DNA of 64,000 nucleotides from CAWGYT01 sp963826795 (GCA_963826795.1 CAWGYT010000008.1:124001-188000); one strand, 5' to 3'; counted from the stretch's first letter, positions 17,120 through 28,044 are shown. A program made the numbers and translations. The notes: generated from the letters alone by a model not told the origin.

Positions 17120-17270
17120 CCCACGTTCAGCGGGCTGAACACGAGGGGCATCAGTTGGCGGCTGCTGACAGCTCGCAGTTCTGGTCCGTTGCACGCGGCG
17201 GGGTGACACGCCGCCGCCAGTACGGAGTTCCCAAAAACGCTTCAGCTTCATCGGCCGACGCTGCTTTGAT
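17120..17270 (+). repeat. dispersed intergenic repeat family, copy D
   Basis: Begins ACGTTCAGCGGGCTGAACAC (a GTTCAG/CTGAAC hairpin), continues with GGCATCAGTTGGCGGCTGCT and GCGGCGGGGTGACACGCCGC, and ends in the core GCTTCATCGGCCGACGC (17245-17261). It is the closest relative of copy A at 7757. Confidence 0.65.
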
Positions 17271-17364
17271 ATCTATGAAAGAGTAGCTGCTCTCAGATCG
17301 AGCGGTTTTCCTGCCCCATGATTGGGAAGCTGTTTCACTTCCCTAAGACAGGAGAACTACCGCA

Positions 17365-18352
17365 AGGTTTTACCTCGGAATCGACCAACATGCCCGTCAG
17401 ATCACAATCTCTCTTCGCGATGACACTGGCGACGTTGTGCAAGCTCGGCAGGTCTCGACGCAGCCCGCAAGAATCAACGAGTTCTTCCAGAGACTCACTC
17501 GTGAACGACTCCAGGGCGACACGCAGTTCGTGGCCGTGCTTGAGGTCTGCGGCTTTAACGATTGGCTGATCCGCATGCTGCGAGACTACCGATGCGCGAA
17601 GGTGATCCTGATTCAACCGGACGATCGAAAGAAGCGCAAGACGGATCGACGGGACGCAGCCGCGCTCAGCGAACTGCTTTGGGTCAACCGCAATCGCCTG
17701 TTACACGGCAAGCCGGTCCGCGGTCTTCGGCAAGTCGACATCGCCTCCACCACGGACCAAGAGAATCGGCGTCTAACGACACTCCGAAGGGATGCCGGTC
17801 GGGCGCACTCGCATCGTCAACAAAGTTAGGCAAATCCTCCGGCGGCACAATCTGCAGTGGGAGATGCCGACGAAGAAGTTCCCAACTCTAGCGGCCATCG
17901 CTTGGCTCAAGACGCTCGTGTTTCCCGAGATTGATCGTCTGGAGATGGATCACTTGCTTGCCGACCTGGAGCAGGTTCAACAGCGGTTGGGAGATCTGGA
18001 GGAAGTGATCGCCGAACGTTGTGGCGACAACGAAGACGCGGTGCTCCTCGGGACGATACCTGGCGTCGCTGCCTTTACCGCGACATCGCTGGCATGTCGT
18101 GTGGGTCGGGTAGAGCGTTTCCCTCGTTCGCACAGCCTTGCCAATTACTGGGGGCTCACACCGGGTTGTCGAAATAGCGGCGAGGCCAATCAACGCCTCG
18201 GAAGGATTACCAAAGCTGGCAGCAGCTTGGCCCGCTGGCTGCTAGCGCAAGTGACTCACAAGGTCTTGCGCAAGGACCGTCGGTTACGAGAGTGGTTCAA
18301 ACGCATCAAACGTAGGCGCGGTGCCACCATCGCACAGAGGGAGTCGCCGTAA
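17365..18352 (+). pseudogene. IS110-family transposase, start codon lost and frameshifted
   Basis: The reading frame resumes at 17365 with RFYLGIDQHARQITISLRDD, the N-terminal RuvC-like block of IS110 enzymes, but the codon before it is GCA where an ATG is expected, and a TAA lies a few codons further upstream. VAVLEVCGFNDWLIRML and DDRKKRKTDRRDAAALSEL follow. At about 17785-17800 the frame shifts by one base into GRTRIVNKVRQILRRHN and the Transposase_20 domain (LLGTIPGVAAFTATSLACRV, FPRSHSLANYWGLTPGCRNS, GEANQRLGRITKAGSSLARW). It ends at TAA 18350-18352. It is a different IS110 lineage from the copy at 2559-3600 and is dead by two lesions. Confidence 0.8.
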
Positions 18353-19463
18353 TGAGAAAGCTGGCCACGATCATCTGGCATATGCTAAGCAAACGCATTT
18401 CATATCTGGAGTGCCGGCAGCTGGCCACACAATAATCGCAATATGAGCCCTCAGAAATCGGAACAACAAAGCCTATGTGGAGCATTAAGACTTAACGCGG
18501 ATAGTCCGGCTTCTAACGTCCTGTCATCCGTCGGAGCCATGCGCTTCGCCAGGGTGAGCCCCGACGGATGACAGGACGACGAAGCCTACACGATCATCAA
18601 TTTACGAGGAGATACGACGAAACAAGATTCGGCAAAGGTTGTTCGATCCGAGTTGCCGAGCGTGACTCGAGATCCCTCCTGTTGAGGTCAACTCGTGAAA
18701 CGCCGTGGATGCGGCGGCCTGGCCCGTACCAAGCCAGCCAGCACGATGCTTTGTTTGGAGTGGCCACAACAGTGAGGAATTCGCAGCTAGATAAATCAGC
18801 GTCTGCCACGACGAGGCAAGGCCTCTCGCAGGAAAATTGCGAGAAGTACCTCGCGAAGGAATGTGTTGGGAGCAATCGCGTTTTGAAAAGAACGATCGCA
18901 ACTTCCCGCAGCGACGACAACCGAGATGAATCAGAAAACAAAGTGACGACGCCCCCACAACTCGACCCACCAACTAAAAAGGCGAATAAGCACAGCGCTA
19001 CCCGTACGTAACAAACCCGATGGAAACCGCTTGGACTTGACAAACTCTTTCAGGAACGGCGTTTCACTCCGGTGCAGGTTACGGTGATCCGCTTATGTGC
19101 TCAGGACACGCCCACATTACGCAGTTGGGAGCTATGCCGCTTCATGCATCGCCCTACTGCTACAACCCTGAGCTGTGCGGTCGATGGGATCGCCCGCAAC
19201 ATGTTCACGATTCTGCGCGCACCGTACGCGGTACGGCTCGACTACATGGACAATGATGGTGACTGGGTAGCTCTAGAACCGGGACACGGTTGGCTCACCC
19301 ACGCTCGGCTTCGTTGACGAGCTGGAGGGGCTCACTCGACGGGACGGCATTTCAGGGAGGTGTAAGTGTTGCCCCGGCGCCATCTTCTACGCGCTGACGC
19401 GCCAGGATCTCGGCCTGCGTCGCCATCATGTCGCCAGTTCGGCCCTGACACGCTTGCGCACAG
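18353..19463. other. long spacer with hairpin element, no gene supported
   Basis: More than 1 kb. A very strong inverted repeat is at 18508-18586. Both-strand open frames at about 18570-19040 have no domain; one on the minus strand has a hydrophobic CLFAFLVGGSSC stretch that could be mistaken for a lipoprotein leader, but there is no SD. At 19099-19122 is a 24-base sequence whose exact reverse complement lies at 36412-36435. Confidence 0.4.
18508..18586. repeat. long perfect hairpin (18-bp inverted repeat with outer 6-bp arms)
   Basis: An 18-bp arm (18517-18534) is exactly inverted at 18561-18578, around a 26-base loop. Outside it, GGCTTC (18508-18513) pairs with GAAGCC (18581-18586) after a short bulge. 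There is no T run, so it is not a standard terminator. It lies about 155 bases past the IS110 remnant and could be an IS end structure or an independent palindromic repeat. Confidence 0.7.
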
Positions 19464-19496
19464 AAAAAAGTGCCAGCATGGTTTCTTGCCTGGCAC
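19464..19496 (-). terminator. Rho-independent terminator of the haloperoxidase-type gene
   Basis: On the minus strand, GTGCCAG (19490-19496) pairs with CTGGCAC (19470-19476) around a 13-base loop, followed by six Ts (19464-19469). It begins about 25 bases past the stop codon at 19522. Confidence 0.75.
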
Positions 19497-19521
19497 CTAT
19501 TACTTTGTGCGTCGTCTGGCG

Positions 19522-21191
19522 TCATTCCTCTGTTTGCTTCTTCATCACCTTCTTGTCGGCCGACTTGGTCATCCCCCGGTCCGCCAAGGGTTTGATCTTG
19601 GCCGTTCCGTCGAAATAGCTCTGGTAGACGGGCCAGCTGTGGTTGGCCACCTTGCGGCCCAGTTCCAGCGCGGCGATGTTGTCCGCCTGGGGATGGTAGC
19701 CGCCCATCACACGCGATATGCCGGCCATCTCGGCGACGGCGCTGAAGGATGGCAACTCCAGCAGCACCACCTCATCCATCGGTTCGTGGGTGATCGAGCC
19801 GGGGACGCGCGGGCGCAGAAACCGAAGTAGTCGTCGCCCGTGAACAGCTTCAGGATCGTGGAAGCGCCGGCGCTCACCGTACTGTGGCCGGAGGGGTAGG
19901 AGGGGAATGGCGGGCAGACGAAGTAGTACGGCGAGTAGGGCTTCCACTCCTCGGCGGGGATCTTGCCGACGCCCTCGCCGTAGCCCTTCCATCCCGGGAT
20001 CATCTGACCCTTGTAGTAGTACTTCACCAGTGCCTGCGGCCGCGGGCTGTCATACTCGTACTTGGCGTCCCAGCAGGCGACGAACGTGTCGTGGCAGACG
20101 CCCGCGACGGCGAAGTACATCTTGACGTCCTGATCTAGGTCGTGCTTGTCGCGGCGTGACACGTCGGCGGCGAAGCGCAGCCAGTGGCCGGATTGACCGG
20201 TCGACCGGGGGCCGTCGCGCATGAACTCGACGATGGCTTTCTGTCGCGGCGTCAGGCTGGCGTTGTAGCGGATGACCTCGTCCACTTCCTCCTTCATGCG
20301 CGGGTCGTCGAGGCCCGGGGGCGGGCCGGGGCGGAACTGATCGCCGCTCTCGATCGCGATGGTCTTGACCCTGCCCCACTGCGGTGTCAGGCCGCCCGGA
20401 GCGAAACGCTCGCCGTTGGGGAGCACAAACCACTTCGGCTGCCAACGCGACGGATCGTTGCAGACGTCGGCCGTGTTGGCGCACTCGTAGCCGGTCCAGT
20501 CCGCGTAGGGCTTGCCGTCGCCGCCGGGCCAATCGCCGGCCTGATTCGCGCCGTCTTTCTCGTAGTACGCGATCAGGGCGTCCGCGACCGTGTTGCCGAT
20601 GCCGGCCGGGGTGGTGACGTCGCGGCTGTCTTGTGTCGGGTCATAGCCCATCTTCTCCATCTCGGCGTGAATCATGGCCTGCAGCTCGGGCTGCGGGAAA
20701 GCGTACAGCATCGCGCCGTGAATGGCGTACGCGATGGCCTCTTCCTTGTTGGCCAGCGTCCGCTCGGCCGGGGGCCGGCGCAGGGTGCCGCCGAGGCGCG
20801 TGCCGACCGCCTTGTCGTCGTAGGCCGCCCAGGCGTCGTACATCGCGGTCATCGAGATCGCCATCTGACGCGCGATGATGGTAGGCATCGCCAGCCGGGT
20901 CACCTTTTCGACATCGGTCGCGGCCACCTCCTGCATGATCTCAAGCCACTTGTACGCCGCGGACGCCTCGGCATGGTCCGGGTAGACCGGAGAGCCGTCC
21001 TTCGTGGCCACGAGATAGTGCATCCGGTCCGGATTCATCTCCATCGCGGCCAGTGGATGGTTCGCGAAACTCACGACGTTGGAGTCGGTGTTGGTCTGTG
21101 CGTTGCTATGACAAGGCAGCAACGCCGGCAGGGCGAGCGCCATCACCATGGCGAGCGCACGCGAAATGTGTATCGAGGAAGAAACGGACAT
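19522..21191 (-). pseudogene. vanadium-dependent haloperoxidase / PAP2-type phosphatase, frameshifted
   Basis: The protein starts with a signal peptide (ALAMVMALALPALLPCHSNAQ) and belongs to the vanadium haloperoxidase/PAP2 superfamily, which shares one anion-binding site for vanadate or phosphate. The first catalytic block FPSYPSGHSTVSAGA lies in one frame. At about 19810-19825 the frame shifts by one base, and the second block SRVMGGYHPQADNIAALEL with the catalytic His is in the other frame, ending ADKKVMKKQTEE. Both halves of the active site are conserved, so the lesion is recent or an assembly indel. The ATG at 21191 has GGAG upstream; a longer in-frame start has no leader. Peroxidase versus phosphatase activity cannot be told from the sequence. 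Confidence 0.8.
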
Positions 21192-22514
21192 GCTGAGACT
21201 CCAAAAGCTAGAAACTACTCTCGACGTGATCCAGTGCCGAGCCCGGCTGAACTGGGCATACGGCAGCGGACGATGTCTACATTGTGCCCTCAAATCGCCA
21301 TCGTCTCTGTCGCGGGATTTAGCATTTCCTTGTCGTGTTTTTGCTACAAAACGACGCCGCCCCTCGAAGAATCTGAAATGGTGATATGGGGACAACCCGG
21401 ATTCCCGGCTGACGTCGCATCCCCCCGTGGCAGAAGGACGGGAGAATGGGGCGGGAGTCCAGCCTTTAGAATACTTGACAGCCCGAGCAGGGTGGCGGAT
21501 TGAGCCGAAGCCGGGATGTTTCGAGCGTCGAATTGGCGGATCGGTTCTCGCCGTCTTACTTCTTTTTTCCCGCGCTGGCGAAGATCTACGGCGCGAATGC
21601 CATGGCGGAACTTCTTCGTCGAGTCGTGACCAGTTGGACCTGTGATGAGTTTGTTCGCAAGCAGCGCTCCCGGTCGTACTCGCTGCTGTGCGAAAAGACG
21701 GAATCTTTCTGCTGGGGGACGGTTGAATCGCTAAGGAATCCGAACGGAATGCATCGCTGAATTGACCTTCTTATGAAGTTTTGGAGGGGAGTTTGATGCA
21801 CAAGGTCGAACCGACCTTGTGCGTTTGGATGCCCGTCCGAACCTGCGTCGGATTCACCCTCCGACGCTAGTTCGTGGGTCGTCGGAACCGTGGTCTCAGA
21901 TTATCCAGTCGGAACATTTTGACAAACAGATGGAACCAGAGAAACCAGACGCCCTACTTTTCTAGGCGACATATGCAAGCTGAGTAAGATTCTTGACCTC
22001 CATAGCCTCCGTAGTCGACGTATTTTACCTGGAGAATGAGGGCGTCTGGTTCTTCTATCTGGTTCTTCTAGTTCAGAAAATGTCCCGCTGCAGATCCCAC
22101 CTGTCCAAAAGTCACTACCTCAGCTGTTGTCCAGTACTCCGCTCTGTGACTTCTCATGCGCGAAAAAGCTGGCTGAAAAGGTTGGGGGTCTGGATCTTCT
22201 GTCTGGATCTTCTGTTCCTTCGAGCCAGACCGCGGCGACTTCTGGACACCTGTATAGTGCCTGCCGGGCCGAGACGTCAAACGGCGTGAGAGTCTGCTCC
22301 GGGATTCAAACACACGCCGGCAACACGTACTTCCAGGCTTGTCGTCCCCAGAGTACGTCGTCGACAAGCCGCAGCTGTCAGGAGCTGAGAGCTGCCAGAA
22401 GTTGGGTCTCTGGTGATTGCCAGAAGTTGGCCGTCTGGTGATTGGCCGCCTCGCTCATGACGGGCGGATCGTCGCAGAACTTGCAGAAGACCTGATAGCG
22501 GAGATGAAACTACC
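21192..22514. other. spacer with direct and inverted repeats before IS21 remnant
   Basis: No gene is supported. An 11-bp perfect hairpin (GCACAAGGTCG/CGACCTTGTGC, loop AAC) is at 21798-21822. Around 21935-22075, GAACCAGA-type and AGACGCCCT units recur in inverted order across a gap of about 60 bases. CTGGATCTTCTGT and CCAGAAGTTGG units repeat near 22190-22440. One plus-strand frame at 21500-21760 has an unfamiliar 86-residue product and no good SD. Confidence 0.4.
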
Positions 22515-23540
22515 ATGAAGGAAGAGTTGCGCAACGAAGTAGTGCGGTTGTATCGCGGTGGCAGTTCCATTCGACAGATCGCTCGCCGTCTGGGCATCTC
22601 ACGGTATCAGGTGGCTCGCATTCTGGAGGTACACCAGCACGGGGCGCAGAGAAGGCAACCACCCGCTGCCTCGGCCCACAAAGAGACGCGGCAGCTGTCT
22701 CGACGAACATGCCGAAGCGATTCAGCATCTGCTGAAGCGTTATCGCCCGGTGGCTTGCCGCCCTCGGCGGAGTCAAACGAAGGGCAAAGTGGCACGACCC
22801 TTTCGCTATGTGGAAATGAACTTGCTCAATGCCCGCACATTCCATTCTCTCCAGCATCTGAACGATGCTACAGCGCATTGGCTCAAGGAAGTTGCGGATG
22901 TGCGTATCCACCGGGAGACGAAGCAACGTCCGATCGATCGCTTTCAAGACGAGGTAGCACATCTGATTCCCTTGCCGACGCATCCGTTTGATACAGCCGA
23001 GGTCGTCTATCGCTGCGTCACCACGGAAGCAGTCATTGCTTACTGCCAGAATCGCTACTCGGTCCCCTGGCGTTACATCGGCCCGGCGATGACGCGGACA
23101 AGAAGTACGAAATCCTGAAGACGTGATTCGACGAGCTGGGAGAAGGAGCCTGCCGTTTCTTCGCCGAACTTGTCAAACGCCGGCGGTACGGCAAGTCCGA
23201 AGCGCACAAGATTCTCACCCTCTTGGAAACATACCACCGCCACGACCTGCTGGCCGCACTGGAACGGGCACTTCGATATGGCGCGTACTCCCGATCGGCG
23301 ATCGAGCGGATTCTGGCAGTGTCGGCCCAGCCGAAGACAACGCTGGACAAACTCGCGGACAAAGAACAACAGCAACTCAACGATCTGCTGGGAGGCGAGT
23401 CGGTGAAGCCACGAACCGGCAAAGAGAATCGGGCGTTCCTCGAGCAGATCCCACCACAGGAAAGTGAAGATGAGGCAGCGGACACCTCCTCCGACGATGA
23501 AACAACCGGACCGCAAGAAGGCGATCCTGAATCACCTTGA
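22515..23540 (+). pseudogene. istA: IS21-family transposase IstA, degraded
   Basis: The N-terminal HTH is intact (MKEELRNEVVRLYRGGSSIR, then ARRLGISRYQVARIL). Soon after, the catalytic core with both Asp residues is missing. The sequence resumes in another frame near 22700 with CLDEHAEAIQHLLKRYRP and TKGKVARPFRYVEMNLLNA, where the family's catalytic Glu (KGKVERPF) is Ala. A further frame change near 23090 is followed by an in-frame TGA at 23124 where a Trp is expected (EILKT-stop-FDELGEG), then a C-terminal part ending at 23540. The downstream istB start lies inside this last part. The copy is clearly inactive. Confidence 0.8.
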
Positions 23541-24322
23541 AACGCTGGGCGTACCACTCAGCGAAGCACAGCTGGATCACTTCCTGCACGAAGGCGAGAA
23601 AGGGGGGTGGTCCTATCTCGAGCTGCTGGATCATCTGTTCGCCGATCAAGCCGCCACGAAAGGCGAGCGGATGATTGCGCAGGATTCGCGACGCGCGCTT
23701 CACGGCCAACAAAACGTTGGAAACCTTCGACTGGCAATTCAATGCCCACGCGATTGACCGCGTCCAGATCGAGGAATTGGCCACGGGCGAGTTCGTCCGC
23801 CGTGGCGACAACTTGTTGATGATCGGGCAAAGCGGAATCGGCAAGAGTCACATGCTGGAAGGCGCGGCTCGCCGCATCTGCACAAGGCATCGTGTTCGGT
23901 ATATCGCCAGCGACGAGCTGCTGGCTGACCTGGGGGCGTCGCTGGCTGACGGGACGACTCCCAAGCGAATTCGGTATTACACCCGCTTCGATCTCCTCAT
24001 CATTGATGGCTTTGGGTTCGACAAAATCGAACGGCAGGAGACTCCGCAAGCGCTGAGCCTCTTGTTCAAGGTCGTGGACAAGCGAAACGCCCGGGCCAGC
24101 ACCGCATTTTTCACCAACATCGACCTCGATCTCTGGAATGACTACCTGGGGCACGCGCCCATGGTGATGGCTCTGATCGACCGACTCATGGAGCGGGCCA
24201 TCATTATGCGATTCCTCAATGCCAAGTCCTACCGCGCCCATACGGCCCGGCAAGTCTCGCCGACGGCCGGCAAGAGCGCCGCCGAAACGCCTGCCAAGAG
24301 ATCGGCCAGTCGAAAACGGTGA
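23497..24322 (+). pseudogene. istB: IS21-family helper ATPase IstB, frameshifted
   Basis: An AAA+ ATPase related to DnaC that normally loads the IstA transposase. The N-terminal part (MKQPDRKKAILNHLETLGVP, SYLELLDHLFADQAATKGER) starts at ATG 23497. At about 23675 the frame shifts by one base into RRIRDARFTANKTLETFDWQ. Walker A is GQSGIGKSH and Walker B is FDLLIIDGFGF, followed by IIMRFLNAKSYR near the C-terminus. Apart from the shift the protein is full length. It overlaps the end of the istA remnant, as istAB genes normally do. Confidence 0.83.
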
Positions 24323-24331
24323 GTGGCCGCC

Positions 24332-24472
24332 ATGCCAGGCATCGACTTCAATGCTCTCCGCGATCGCATCTCCATACGCGATGTCTTGAGCTTACCGGGC
24401 TTTGAGCCCACCCTGAGCACGAGGACCAGCCTACGCGGTCCGTGCCCACTCCACTGTAGAAACACCCACTGA
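24332..24472 (+). pseudogene. 46-residue remnant of a CHC2 zinc-finger (primase-type) gene
   Basis: A short frame from ATG 24332 gives MPGIDFNALRDRISIRDVLS, then LPGFEP and LRGPCPLHC, and stops at TGA 24470-24472. This is the start of a CHC2-type zinc-binding domain like that of DnaG-related primases (a C-P-x-H-C block). The rest of the domain and any catalytic Toprim part are absent. It lies 10 bases after istB. Such primase-like passengers sit beside IS21-type modules in some planctomycetes; that association is inference here. Confidence 0.55.
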
Positions 24473-24500
24473 TACCCAGACGAGGACAGATCCCTCGCGT

Positions 24501-26682
24501 CTAGTTGCCAGGCGACGTGACCGCCAACGTCAACGGACGGCTGGGCAGGGACACGAGCGTGTTCGGGCGATCTTTGGCGGACGGGTCTTTGCTAAAGGGC
24601 ACCTGGGCCTGTCCGAGCACGGCGAGTGTGTAGTCGCCAGGCCGCGTGCCGTTTTGCACCGTGATGGGCAACGTCAGTTCGGTCTGGCCGGCGGGAATTT
24701 CGGCGTTGGACAGGTTGAAGTTGCCCGGCAGGAACAACCCTTGAATCGTGACGTTGGCCTGGAAGTCGGCCCAACGTCGTGTCAGCCGTAGTTTGGCATC
24801 GACCGTCTTGCCGGCCTCGATTTCGATCCCTTCGCTGTCCCACTCGAGTCGATACGGTGCCCCATCGCGGACGGCGACGACCAACTCGCGTGTCGGTCGA
24901 CTGGAATTCATACTGGCATCGGTCCAGACACGCGTGTAAGGGCGAACTTCGCGGCGCAGGATATCGTCGCCCCGTTTGCCGATCGCCACCAACTTGATCG
25001 GACCGACGAAGTCAGCAGCATCATCACCAGCCGAGATGACCAGCGTGCCGCGCGAGTTGTTGTTGACGACCGTTGGCGCGACGTCGACGCCGGGCGGCAG
25101 GTTTTCTGCGGTGACCGTGATCGGTTCGTTGTAGCCGTGCTGCTGGTTGACGATCACATCCAGGTAGATCGACCCGCCGCGCCAGATCGTGGTCCCGCCG
25201 GGGCCCGGGTTTTGGCTGTGAATCGCGGCCACATAAAAATCAGGCTGCTGCTTGCGGATCGACAACACATATTGATAGCGTGCGCCGCCGCGCCGGTAGC
25301 GATCCTGGACCAGCACGCGGTACCGCCGCTCTGCGTTCAGGTTCACCATGCCGACGGGATCGCGCAGGTGACCGTCGAAGGCATTGATGCGCTGTCCGAA
25401 GTCATCCAACTCGTTGACGCGGTTCCCTTGGTCGTCGACCACGACCAGGTACGGATCGGCGTGCCCGTTGATCCGCTCGCTATAAACATCGAATCCGTAT
25501 TGCCCGCTCTCGGGGATCTCGAATTCGTACCAGTCCGCGTCACGCGGGTGATCGAAACGGCCGCTGATCACCAATGGCAAGGCAACTGGCTGCGGCTGTT
25601 CCTGAGCGTCGTTTGGTTCAACCTCCAGAGTGACGGGCGAGTCGGTAACCAGCAGCGTCTGCGCATCGGCCAACCCGTCGGGCGTCGGCTGAAACTGAAC
25701 TCCTGTCAAGCGTGCAGGTGGCGGCCGTCGGCAAGACACTGTGATCCGTTGGATGAACGCGGAAGCGAAAGTCGCCCGCCAGCGCGAGCTCGGCCGGAGC
25801 GGTGAACGGAAACGCCCGCTCTTCGTAGGCCAATTCCCCTTCGCGCCACGCCGATTCAACGGCGCCCTCACCGAGGTTGCGACCGATCGCCACCAGATCG
25901 ACACGGTGTCCCGCTTGCACGGCGCCGGGAAAAACGTTTTCAACGTGCGGCTTGTCAGTAATCAGCAGCCGGTAGGGGAAACCGCCCCGGTACGACAAAT
26001 CGTAAACGTGGACCAGGTATTCGCCATCGGCGGGGGCCAGGAAGTCGATCAGCGGATCGCGGCCGTTGTGATCGCTGCTGCTGGCCAGTAGCTTGCCGTC
26101 GGCGGTGACCAGCGACATCGTCGCATCCATCAGCGAATCGAGCTTACCGGCCCGACAATCGATCACGATTCGCTGCCCCGCCTTGGCGGCAAAGCGAAAC
26201 ATGTCTTCGCCGTTGCCGTCCGACATGCCGGCAATTGCCGAATTCAGAGGGACCGACTGTGCCTGCGACGGCTCGTCGTTGGGTTCGATGTCCGGCACGT
26301 CGCTCAGTCCATGATCGACCGCGAACAAACGCGGGTTACTCACACCCCAGCGACCGACGAGCCGTACGTCGTAGGTTCCGGGCGGCACATCCGCGGCAAC
26401 CTGGATGCGGAACCAGCGATCTTTGCCTTCGATCGGCAGGGCTGACAAGCCCGGGTGGTCGAACCACAGCGAGCGGACTTCTTCGATGTCCGCGCCGGAG
26501 ATTTCCGCCTCAACCGTCGTGCCGGCCGCTGCACCCAGCGGCGTGAGCCGATCGAAGCGGATCGAGGGTAACTCGGCGCTGGCGGTCGAGACGCAACAGG
26601 CGAGGAGGATAATCCGGAATCCGAAACTCGAAATCCGAAACAAATTCGAATTACCAAGCCAGAATGTTTCAGACTTTCTCAT
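24501..26682 (-). pseudogene. secreted PPC-domain protein, frameshifted
   Basis: A protein of about 726 residues split in two frames. The first part (start 26682) has a signal peptide (IILLACCVSTASAEL), an IPT/Ig-like opening (FDRLTPLGAAAGTTVEAEIS) and a bacterial pre-peptidase C-terminal domain (DIEPNDEPSQAQSV, FRFAAKAGQRIVIDCRAG, LIDFLAPADGEYLVHVYD). At about 25700-25735 the frame shifts by one base and continues with LEVEPNDAQEQPQPVALPLV, a second PPC domain (DADWYEFEIPESGQYGFDVY) and further beta domains to 24501. It is the third gene of a minus-strand string with the DUF1501 and DUF1549/DUF1553 genes (23-base gap), a common planctomycete arrangement. The function is unknown and probably extracellular. 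Confidence 0.75.
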
Positions 26683-26704
26683 ATTCGTATTTCACGATTC
26701 CCCT

Positions 26705-28015
26705 TTACCCTACCAGTTCCTCGATCGGTTTACCCTCATTCAACACCGGCAGCGGTCGGTGGGCGTGATCGTAGAAGACGTGCTTGTAGTCGATCCCCAA
26801 CGCGTGATACATCGTGGAAAGGACGCAGCCCACCGAAGCGGCTTTGCTGGTGGGATATTCGGCTTTGTCGTTCGTCGAGCCGACGACCTGCCCCATTTTC
26901 AGGCCGCCACCGGCGAACAGGATGCTCATCGCGCCTGGCCAGTGGTCGCGGCCAGCGCCGGCGTTGATGCGTGGCGTACGACCGAACTCGCCGAACGACA
27001 TCACGAGTACATCGTCCTGCCGTCCACGGTTGTAAAGATCCTGCACGAGGGTGGCGATCGCGCGATCGTATTTGGGCAAGAGGTTGTCCTTGAGCTGCTT
27101 GAAGTTGTCGCCGTGCGTGTCCCAGCCGCCACCGGCCTGGATCGCGACGAACGACACGCCGGCCTCGACCAGCCGCCGGGCCAGCAAGCAACTTTGGCCC
27201 AGATCATTGCGGCCGTACTCATCGCGCAATTTGTCATTCTCCTGCTTGATGTCGAACGCCTGGATCGCCTTGTCGTTGGTCACCATCTGCAACGCGTCGC
27301 GGTAAAAAGTGTCGAGCCCTTCAATGTCGCCATTCAAGTCGATGTCTCGGCGGATCTGGTCGAGCTGGCCCAGCAGCCTGCCGCGGCGGTCCAGGCGGCT
27401 GCCGTCGACACGACCGGGCAGCTTTAAGTTGCGAACCTGAAACCCGTCCGAGTTCGGGTCGCTTTCGGGCGAAAACGGATTGTACGACGCGCCCAGGTAA
27501 GCGGCCTTACCGAGCCCCAACGCCCGCGGCAAGTTGACGTACGCCGGCAGCCCCGGCTGGTTGGCTCCCTGCAACCTGGCGACGACCGAACCGACGGACG
27601 GATAAATGTTGTCGTTGACTTCGATCGTCGGCTGGTAGCCGGTCAACATCCACTGCGATCCCATGCCGTGCCCGGCGTTGGTATGGAAGGCGGAGCGGAC
27701 AATGGCCAGCTTGTCCATGATTTTGGCTTGCAGCGGCAAGTGCTCGCAGATCTCGATGCCGCTGACGTTCGTCGCCATCGGACGAAACTCGCCGCGAAAC
27801 TCGGCGGGCGCCTGGGGCTTCAAGTCGTACATGTCAAGGTGGCTCGGCCCGCCAGCCAGCCAGACGAGGATGACCGACTTCTTCTTGACCTGCTCCCCTT
27901 GGGCTGCCGCGGCCGCTTGCATGCGGAGCAAGGTTGGAAGCGTCAGCCCACCAAGACCGAGGGAACCGACCCGCAGGAAGCTGCGACGCGAAAAGCCGTT
28001 GCTGAGTTCGAGCAT
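26705..28015 (-). CDS. Tat-exported DUF1501 protein
   Basis: A 436-residue protein with a twin-arginine leader (FSRRSFLRVGSLGLGGLTLP) and DUF1501 hallmarks: VILVWLAGGPSHLDMYDLKP, SAFHTNAGHGMGSQWMLTGY, GGGWDTHGDNFKQLKDNLLP, LVMSFGEFGRTPRINAGAGR and DHWPGAMSILFAGGGLK. DUF1501 is a sulfatase/alkaline-phosphatase-like fold of unresolved function, almost always encoded beside DUF1549/DUF1553 proteins, as here. It starts 30 bases after the end of the 28045 gene and ends 23 bases before the PPC gene, so the three are probably one operon. The frame is intact. Confidence 0.88.
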   Translation of the reverse strand: MLELSNGFSRRSFLRVGSLGLGGLTLPTLLRMQAAAAAQGEQVKKKSVILVWLAGGPSHLDMYDLKPQAPAEFRGEFRPMATNVSGIEICEHLPLQAKIMDKLAIVRSAFHTNAGHGMGSQWMLTGYQPTIEVNDNIYPSVGSVVARLQGANQPGLPAYVNLPRALGLGKAAYLGASYNPFSPESDPNSDGFQVRNLKLPGRVDGSRLDRRGRLLGQLDQIRRDIDLNGDIEGLDTFYRDALQMVTNDKAIQAFDIKQENDKLRDEYGRNDLGQSCLLARRLVEAGVSFVAIQAGGGWDTHGDNFKQLKDNLLPKYDRAIATLVQDLYNRGRQDDVLVMSFGEFGRTPRINAGAGRDHWPGAMSILFAGGGLKMGQVVGSTNDKAEYPTSKAASVGCVLSTMYHALGIDYKHVFYDHAHRPLPVLNEGKPIEELVG

Positions 28016-28044
28016 GGCAAAACCCTAATTTCGGTTTGCTATAT

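Larger units (their letters stand above)
16818..17364. other. spacer with two dispersed elements upstream of IS110 remnant
   Basis: It holds the second copy of the TGTCTCAA element (17048-17116) and dispersed-repeat copy D (17120-17270, core 17245-17261). A minus-strand frame at 16847-17077 has no recognisable domain. AGGAGAAC at 17350 sits where the SD of the IS110 gene should be. Confidence 0.45.

Noticed and set aside
18568..19043. Open frames on both strands, one with a lipoprotein-like CLFAFLVGGSSC stretch
   Set aside because: No SD, no domain, and the two strands overlap fully; the hydrophobic stretch alone is not enough.
22060..22450. Repeat-rich stretch as a CRISPR array or tandem minisatellite
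   Set aside because: Units are short, irregular in spacing and imperfect; no array structure.
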